Of a stretch of DNA of 64,000 bases, positions 59,711-64,000 are shown one piece after another. How positions within the stretch are numbered: the stretch's first letter is position 1; each line of letters begins with the position of its first letter. Position numbers and translations under genes: made by a program. This stretch comes from Streptomyces echinatus (lineage in GTDB: Bacteria > Actinomycetota > Actinomycetes > Streptomycetales > Streptomycetaceae), in NCBI RefSeq assembly GCF_014203595.1, contig NZ_JACHJK010000021.1, positions 36,232 through 100,231 on the forward strand, given 5' to 3'. Below the pieces are notes generated by a model. The model did no database searches and was not told where the DNA came from. It worked only from the letters and a program-made list of their open reading frames with translations.

Positions 59711-61207
59711 TCAGCGGTGCAGGCCGGTGCGGGGCCGGGCCCGGCTGCTCTTCTTGCGGTGCATCGCGGCCGGCACGCGGCGGTCGAGCCGGGGGCGGTG
59801 GTCGACCTCCGCATGGCCGACGCCCGAGCCCTTCCGGTCCTCTCCCGCGTCGGCGGCCGGGTGTACGGCGACCAGCCCGGCGCGGAAGAGTCCGTGGTCG
59901 ACACGGCGGGCCGCGGCCGACTCCAGCGCCTCCCGGAGCGGGCCGGCGCGCAGCACCGCAGCCGGACCGAGCAACCCCTCGACCACGGCCAGCGCCCCGG
60001 CGGTGTCGCCGTGGCAGAGCCGCTCCCGGACCGCGGGCAGAGCCTCCGGGCTGCGGTGCACCAGGTCGATCGCCCGCAGGCAGGGCAGCGCCGGTCCGCC
60101 GAGCGCCACCAGCAGGTCCTCGCGGCGCAGTTCGACCGGGTCGTGATCGATCGCCGTCAGCACCCCGTTCCGCAGCGCGATGCGGTGGACCTCGCCTCGG
60201 CATTCCACCCGGTGCGGATCTCGGGGCTCGGGGGCGAGGGCGGCCGCCGGTGCCGTGGCGAACCCGGCCAGTGCCGCGGCGACCAGGGGATGCAGCCGTT
60301 CGGCCGGGACCAGCCCGGCTTGCAGCAGTTCCAGGTCCGGCAGGGTCCGGGCCGCCGCCTCCGGCAGTACCGGCAGCGCAGCGGCCTCCTGTCGCGGCAA
60401 CGCCTCGCGCAGTGGCCGGAACGTCGGGGCGTGGCTGTCGTCGGGGGCGACCAGTTCGAGCACGGCGCGGCTGCGCGCACCCAGCCGCACGGTGAACGCC
60501 CCGCGTGGGCGTCCCTCGCTCCCCAGCAGCAACTCGGCCTCGGCGGCCCAGTTCTGCACCGCCCACGAGGCATCGTCAGCGGTGGCTGCGTCCGGGAGGC
60601 CGGGAGGGGCCGCACGGCCGGAGGCGCGGGTCCTACCGAAGGGTGCCACGGCGGGTGCCGGGCCTCCCCCGCACCGCCGTGCCAGCTCACCGCTGCGTTC
60701 CCCGTCCCAGAGGTGCCGGTGCAGGTCGAGGCGGAAACGCCGGTCGGGATGCGGGTGCGGATGGTGACGACCGGCGGACCCGTCGCCGGGCCCTTCCCAG
60801 AGGGCCAGGGACATCCGTTGACCGGCGTCCGCCCGGGCCGGCGGTGTCCGCACCACCAGTTGCAGCGGCACACCGCCCGAACTTTGGTAGTGGGACAGTG
60901 AGACGGTGAGGGCGGGCCGGAGCCGCCCGTCCGGGGCGATCCGGGGCATGTGCCAGCGCAGCAGGTCGGGTGCCAGCCGACGCAGGTCCGTACGGAGGTG
61001 GTTGGCTACATCGGGGCCGTGGCGGCCGCGCACGGCGCGGAGATCGAAATCGACGTCGATCCGGGCGGCGGCGCAGGCTCCGGCCCAGTCACCGGCCGCA
61101 CGACGCGCGGTCGCTTTCTCGATCATGGACGGTGGCACGGCGTACTCGCGCACGCGCTGCCACATCAGCAGGCGGGGCGGAATCCCGTTCGCGTGGTGAT
61201 GTGCCAT
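59711..61207 (-). CDS. 498-residue unknown protein linked to the MoxR/VWA genes
   Basis: A 498-residue protein not recognised as a named family. Residues 1-90 are a conserved-looking head, MAHHHANGIPPRLLMWQRVR then VPPSMIEKATARRAAGDWAG and FDLRAVRGRHGPDVANHLRT; the middle is His/Pro/Arg-rich (HHPHPHPDRRFRLDLHRHLW); the rest is helical and Ala-rich. The C-terminus is basic (HRKKSSRARPRTGLHR). No enzyme motif was seen; the CAAARIDVDFDL and LTVSLSHYQSSG pieces are typical of proteins found next to MoxR/VWA pairs in Streptomyces. The ATG at 61207 follows AAGGTGAG with 5 bases. Its leftward position before the MoxR gene suggests it belongs to the same complex or is its client. Confidence 0.8.
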   Translation of the reverse strand: MAHHHANGIPPRLLMWQRVREYAVPPSMIEKATARRAAGDWAGACAAARIDVDFDLRAVRGRHGPDVANHLRTDLRRLAPDLLRWHMPRIAPDGRLRPALTVSLSHYQSSGGVPLQLVVRTPPARADAGQRMSLALWEGPGDGSAGRHHPHPHPDRRFRLDLHRHLWDGERSGELARRCGGGPAPAVAPFGRTRASGRAAPPGLPDAATADDASWAVQNWAAEAELLLGSEGRPRGAFTVRLGARSRAVLELVAPDDSHAPTFRPLREALPRQEAAALPVLPEAAARTLPDLELLQAGLVPAERLHPLVAAALAGFATAPAAALAPEPRDPHRVECRGEVHRIALRNGVLTAIDHDPVELRREDLLVALGGPALPCLRAIDLVHRSPEALPAVRERLCHGDTAGALAVVEGLLGPAAVLRAGPLREALESAAARRVDHGLFRAGLVAVHPAADAGEDRKGSGVGHAEVDHRPRLDRRVPAAMHRKKSSRARPRTGLHR

Positions 61208-61319
61208 CAGCACTCACCTTGCGCGGACGATTCCCCCAATCCGTATGAGGATAAGGTCTTCATCCCGGGCATCGTAACCACACCGCCGTCGGTCTGTCTC
61301 CCGCTTAACGATCGCCCCC

Positions 61320-61597
61320 GACTCCGTCGCGGCGGCGCCGACCGGAAGCGTCACCGAAGTGGCGCGCGGCAAGCCCGCTCCCGACCTGTTCCTCTACGCC
61401 GCCGAGCGGATGGGCGTCGCTCCGGCCGCGTGCGTGGTGGTCGCGGACAGCCGCCCCGGGGTGCAGGCGGCCCGCGCCGCCGGCATGCGGGCCCTCGGCC
61501 ACGCCGGCGGGCTGACCCCGGCCGAGCGCCTCGAGGGTCCCGGCACGTCGTCTTCCACGACATGCGCGAGTTGCCCGCCCTGCTGCGCGAGCTGTGA
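61320..61597 (+). pseudogene. 3' remnant of a HAD-family phosphatase, frameshifted
   Basis: In one frame SVTEVARGKPAPDLFLYAAE then VAPAACVVVADSRPGVQAAR then RALGHAGGLTPAERLEG match the C-terminal half of a beta-phosphoglucomutase-like HAD protein (GKPxPDxxL...VVxDSxxGVxAAxxAGM). Near 61545 the frame is lost; the family ending VVFHDMRELPALLREL followed by a stop continues in a different frame, consistent with one missing C in GGCACC-GTC. Of the N-terminal half, including the nucleophile Asp motif, nothing is found upstream. One residue of the conserved VVxEDS is changed (VVADS). Confidence 0.7.
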
Positions 61598-61645
61598 CGG
61601 AGGCCTTCGGCGTCTGCCCCGAGGGGCAGGAGGCCCGCCCGCCGT

Positions 61646-61726
61646 CCAACGGGCGGCATCGTCACGCAGCCGCACGAGGGTGGAGAGGTCGGTGCCGGCA
61701 GCCGGGCGGAAGCGTAGATCGTTCAT
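61646..61726 (-). pseudogene. N-terminal fragment of a GNAT acetyltransferase gene
   Basis: ATG at 61726 begins MNDLRFRPAAGTDLSTLVRL and continues RDDAARW, the typical N-terminus of a GNAT acetyltransferase (first strand, then the helix with LVxLRDDAA). At about codon 27 the sequence stops resembling the family and becomes Gly/Pro/Arg-rich. The gene is cut at a junction with the HAD remnant, which converges on it. Confidence 0.6.
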
Positions 61727-61834
61727 TCGCCGATCCTCACATGGTCGCCTCGTGCGGCATCACGTGGTGTCCGGGCGGCCGGACATCTCGACGGAACAAG
61801 GCGGGCCGGGTCGGGCACGGCGTGGCCGAAGCCG

Positions 61835-62602
61835 TCACATCCCGGCCATGCCGCCACCGGTGAGGCCCGGTGCCAGGGCCGGGAACCAGAAGACGGCGAC
61901 GGCCAGGGCGATCGAGGCGAGCCCCACGACGCGGGCCACCACCGGGCCGGCCGGAGCGAGTTTCTCGGCGGTGATCACGGCGGCCAGCACCACCATGGCC
62001 CACAGGTTCATCACACCGAACGCCGCCAGCAGCAGCATCAGCGACCAGCAGCAGCCCAGGCAGAAGGCCCCGTGGTGGGCACCGGCACGCAGATCGCGCG
62101 AAGGTCCCGGATACGAGGCGTAGCGCAGCATCAGGCCGATCGGCGAGCGGCACCTCGCCAGGCAGCGGTCCTTGAGGGGCGTGAGCTGGTAGACGCCGCT
62201 GACCGCGAACACGGCCGCGGCCACCGCGGTCCCCGCCTCGGCGGGGAGGTTCGCCGCCCGGCCCAGGCCGGCGGCCAGCGCGTACGCCGGCAGCCCCGCC
62301 GCGGCCCAGACGAGCAGATAGGCAACGGTGAAGACAGCCATGCGTGACGTCTGGCGCGTGGTGATGGTGCGCGCGTACAGCGCGGCGACGGATGCCGTGG
62401 CGGGCAGCATCATCGCGGCCATCATCAGCGTCCACACGGCCAGGAACACGGGCAGGTCCAGGCCCATGGTGCCGGGCATCGCCGGCATACCGCCCCAGCG
62501 GGTGACCAGCCAGATCCAGGCGGCGGCCGCCGCGACCAGCAGCAGCCCGGCGAACGCCGTCCCGCGGGGAGTGGCTACCGGCCCGCCGGTCACGCGGACC
62601 AT
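61835..62602 (-). CDS. DUF2182 metal-binding-type integral membrane protein
   Basis: A 255-residue protein with six or seven membrane helices, for example AFAGLLLVAAAAAWIWLVTR, WTLMMAAMMLPATASVAALY, and VAVFWFPALA at the end. Met- and Cys-rich motifs that can bind copper-type metals are present: MMAAMMLP, LGCCWSLMLLLA, CLARCRSP near residue 150. It is a DUF2182 protein (predicted metal-binding integral membrane protein). Its gene overlaps the end of the DUF1326 gene by 13 bases, and both read leftward, so the two are coupled. The pair probably binds or moves a metal such as copper. A hypothetical role. Confidence 0.88.
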   Translation of the reverse strand: MVRVTGGPVATPRGTAFAGLLLVAAAAAWIWLVTRWGGMPAMPGTMGLDLPVFLAVWTLMMAAMMLPATASVAALYARTITTRQTSRMAVFTVAYLLVWAAAGLPAYALAAGLGRAANLPAEAGTAVAAAVFAVSGVYQLTPLKDRCLARCRSPIGLMLRYASYPGPSRDLRAGAHHGAFCLGCCWSLMLLLAAFGVMNLWAMVVLAAVITAEKLAPAGPVVARVVGLASIALAVAVFWFPALAPGLTGGGMAGM

Positions 62603-63204
62603 GCGAAGGGCGCCGAGTGTCCGTTGCCGCCGGTGAAGTCCCAGGACCGGCCGTACACGCCGTCGCCCGTGGCCCGGGTGGAGCGGGCGATCGTCAGTGT
62701 GCTGTTCACCGGGTGGAACACGCCGGTCAGGCCCATCACCGGGCCGTCGTCGCCGTACTGCGGGGCGACCTGGTCCTCGATCTCGATGTCGATGGCGTCA
62801 CCGATCCGCGCGGCGTGCCGGCGGCCGTCGTCGCGGTAGTCGATCGGGGTCCGCTCCACGCCGAGGACCTCGCCGATGAGCGGGGTGAGGGCCGCCATCG
62901 GCCCTCCGGCCTGGCCGGAGAAGACCTTGCCCAGCGCCTCCGCCTGGCGGTCGTCGGCCGAGGCGTCGACGTACAGCGCCACCTGCCAGCCGCCTTCGGC
63001 CATCACCTGGGGCGCGTCGATGAAGACGGCGACACTGCGGTCGGACACATCGACGCCGTCGACGTCTCCGCTCTCCACGTGGAAGGCGAAGGTCACTTGG
63101 CAGCGCTCGTGGTCGGCCGGCGCGGTCAGGCCGGAGGTGGTGCAGGGGCACACGACGTCGCAGTTGCAGCTCTCCAGGTATGTGCCGTTCAGATTCCAGG
63201 GCAT
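62590..63204 (-). CDS. DUF1326 Cys-rich protein
   Basis: A 204-residue cytoplasmic or surface protein. Start MPWNLNGTYLESCNCDVVCP is the hallmark of DUF1326, with a CxC-x3-CxC Cys cluster (CNCDVVCPC) that may hold a metal. Later blocks are CQVTFAFHVESGDVDGVDV, VAVFIDAPQVMAEGGWQVAL, LGEVLGVERTPIDYRDD-type and RSTRATGDGVYGRSW. No signal peptide. DUF1326 and DUF2182 genes are commonly paired, as here with a 13-base overlap. The function of the pair is not established. The ATG at 63204 starts at the normal N-terminus; the upstream in-frame extension is Pro/Arg-rich. Confidence 0.88.
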   Translation of the reverse strand: MPWNLNGTYLESCNCDVVCPCTTSGLTAPADHERCQVTFAFHVESGDVDGVDVSDRSVAVFIDAPQVMAEGGWQVALYVDASADDRQAEALGKVFSGQAGGPMAALTPLIGEVLGVERTPIDYRDDGRRHAARIGDAIDIEIEDQVAPQYGDDGPVMGLTGVFHPVNSTLTIARSTRATGDGVYGRSWDFTGGNGHSAPFAWSA

Positions 63205-63465
63205 GGCTCTGTCTCCCTGTTCGCGTCCCCCCAGGGCGGCGGGGAGTGCACCGGGAGGTCCGTCCCGTGCCGGCGCCGCTCTCTTCCAGGCTATTCCCGG
63301 CGCCGCCGGTCGGCCTGCCCGCTCGTTCCCCGGCGGTGTCTCTCCCGGCCCGATTTCCGGCATCGGTCGCCACTCAGGGTCGTAGAGCCGCTACGCTCCC
63401 GGTGGGGGATCGGGAGGATCGCTGCTGCTGCCATCACATCGTCATGCCGTCAGGAGCAGTGCGTG

Positions 63466-63708
63466 ATGTACCGCCTCAAGTACGACCCCGCGGCCGAGGC
63501 CGTTCACGAGGCCATGCCGGCCATCGCGAGCGAGCCCCTCACGCTGGCGCTGGCCGCCGCCTGTCATGATCCCGTCGTCGCGACGGAACCTTACGGCGAG
63601 GACGACGGTGTCGTGCGGATGATCGTCACCGACCGTGCGTTCGCCGTCCTCCTCGTCGGACACGCGCTCAAGACGCTCAAGGTTCTGCAGGTCACCTATC
63701 TCGGCTGA
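63466..63708 (+). CDS. small ParE/RelE-like protein (orphan toxin-type fold)
   Basis: An 80-residue protein, MYRLKYDPAAEAVHEAMPAI at the start and VRMIVTDRAFAVLLVGHALK at the C-terminal sheet, ending TLKVLQVTYLG. This outline (Y-x-V/L-x-Y-x-P-A-A, a helix, then strand-loop-strand with VLLVGHxxKTLxVLQV) is that of the ParE/RelE fold. The catalytic residues of RelE RNases cannot be placed with certainty. AGGAG lies about 10 bases before the ATG. No antitoxin gene is adjacent on either side. It may be a regulator or orphan RNase-like protein. Confidence 0.7.
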   Translation: MYRLKYDPAAEAVHEAMPAIASEPLTLALAAACHDPVVATEPYGEDDGVVRMIVTDRAFAVLLVGHALKTLKVLQVTYLG

Positions 63709-63762
63709 CGGATGCCGCTCCGTGGGTCTCCGCCCGGCACGGGGCTGCGAGATGATCGCGGC

Positions 63763-63911
63763 ATGACTGAGATCGTTCTGATGTCCGACCCGAAAGTCGC
63801 GGCCGTACCGGTCCAGGAGTGCGGGGAACGGCTCGTGGACGTGCGCCGGGACAGCCCCCTGCTGGTCGACGAGCGGAAACTGCTGGATTCCGGCGGCGCT
63901 TTCGCCGCCGA
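63763..63911 (+). pseudogene. D-Ala-D-Ala dipeptidase (M15/VanX type) gene interrupted by group II intron
   Basis: ATG at 63763 starts MTEIVLMSDPKVAAVPVQEC, then GERLVDVRRD, LLVDERKLLDSGGAFA, the normal N-terminus of a VanX-like D-alanyl-D-alanine dipeptidase of about 200 residues. After GGAFAA the match ends at 63911, and the next bases (GTAGCC, from 63912) are the reverse complement of the group II intron 3' end. The resulting in-frame TAG is made by the intron sequence. The rest of the gene, if kept, lies beyond the right edge on the far side of the intron. Only the antisense orientation of the intron is seen, so splicing cannot restore the message. Confidence 0.75.
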
Positions 63912-64000
63912 GTAGCCGGGGGGAATCTCACCCCCCGGCCCTCACAGAACCGTGCGTAAACCTCTCGATTTACACGGCTCGTGTCGTCCTGATCATCAGA
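63912..64000 (-). mobile_element. group II intron, 3' end (domains V and VI)
   Basis: On the minus strand, complement of 63947-63980 reads GAGCCGTGTAAATC, a GAGA tetraloop, then GGTTTACGCACGGTTC: a 34-base domain V with the AGC triad at bases 2-4, 6-7 base outer stem, 2-base CG bulge and inner stem. Domain VI (complement of about 63913-63940) is a GCCGGGGGG / CCCCCCGGC hairpin with loop TGAGATT, and the intron ends ...TAC at 63912. No bulged A is evident in domain VI, which may mean hydrolytic splicing or an unusual branch. The intron body and any reverse transcriptase lie outside the window. Confidence 0.82.

Overview
The window is very GC-rich DNA (roughly 70 to 73 percent by eye) with Streptomyces-type codon use, GTG/TTG starts, many one-gene regulator/target pairs and secreted proteins. 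It most likely comes from the accessory part of a Streptomyces, or closely related actinomycete, chromosome. No rRNA, tRNA, CRISPR array or core housekeeping cluster was seen.

Positions 1-17622 are one edge of a nonribosomal peptide cluster. One leftward run of genes encodes a type II thioesterase, an isocitrate/isopropylmalate dehydrogenase-like enzyme, a kynurenine 3-monooxygenase-like flavoprotein, an ABM-fold protein and two large NRPSs. A divergent aryl-acid AMP ligase starts at 16036. The first NRPS is C-A(Ser)-PCP-E-C-A-PCP. The second, cut by the window edge, is C-A with a methyltransferase embedded in the A domain and a Cys-like pocket. This architecture and the kynurenine-type tailoring genes match echinomycin/triostin-type bisintercalator depsipeptides: aryl cap, D-Ser, small residue, N-methyl-Cys. 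That product class is inferred, not shown.

Positions 17.6-35 kb are a mosaic: a frameshifted remnant, a secreted peptidoglycan-binding protein, a truncated-looking CoaD paralogue, DUF1963 and one-helix membrane proteins, a GNAT, a WD40/HEAT protein, an alpha/beta hydrolase, a secreted Asp-box (sialidase-like) protein, a WYL regulator divergent from a NIPSNAP protein, a sirtuin, an MFS exporter divergent from an ArsR-type regulator, and an M23 peptidase. Two very short ORFs with strong ribosome binding sites (29776 and 35046) lie here.

Positions 35.3-40 kb hold a complete xdhABC-type xanthine dehydrogenase operon. It is followed by two broken genes (VOC and pentapeptide repeat), a lipoprotein, an unusual beta-repeat secreted protein and a three-repeat Cys-pair protein. 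Positions 43-56.8 kb carry a VOC protein, a metallophosphoesterase, membrane and lipoproteins, a diacylglycerol-kinase-like protein that lacks a normal start codon, and several regulator/enzyme pairs with clear palindromic operators (MarR/SDR, TetR/methyltransferase), plus an Imm49-type orphan immunity protein.

Positions 56.8-61.2 kb hold a leftward three-gene set: a 498-residue unknown, a MoxR AAA ATPase and a HExxH/VWA protein. The right end has two more broken genes (HAD and GNAT), a DUF1326/DUF2182 membrane pair and a small ParE-like protein. Last comes a D-Ala-D-Ala dipeptidase gene interrupted by an antisense group II intron, whose domain V and 3' end are visible at the right edge. Three separate junctions of gene fragments between 40 and 64 kb point to repeated deletion and insertion.
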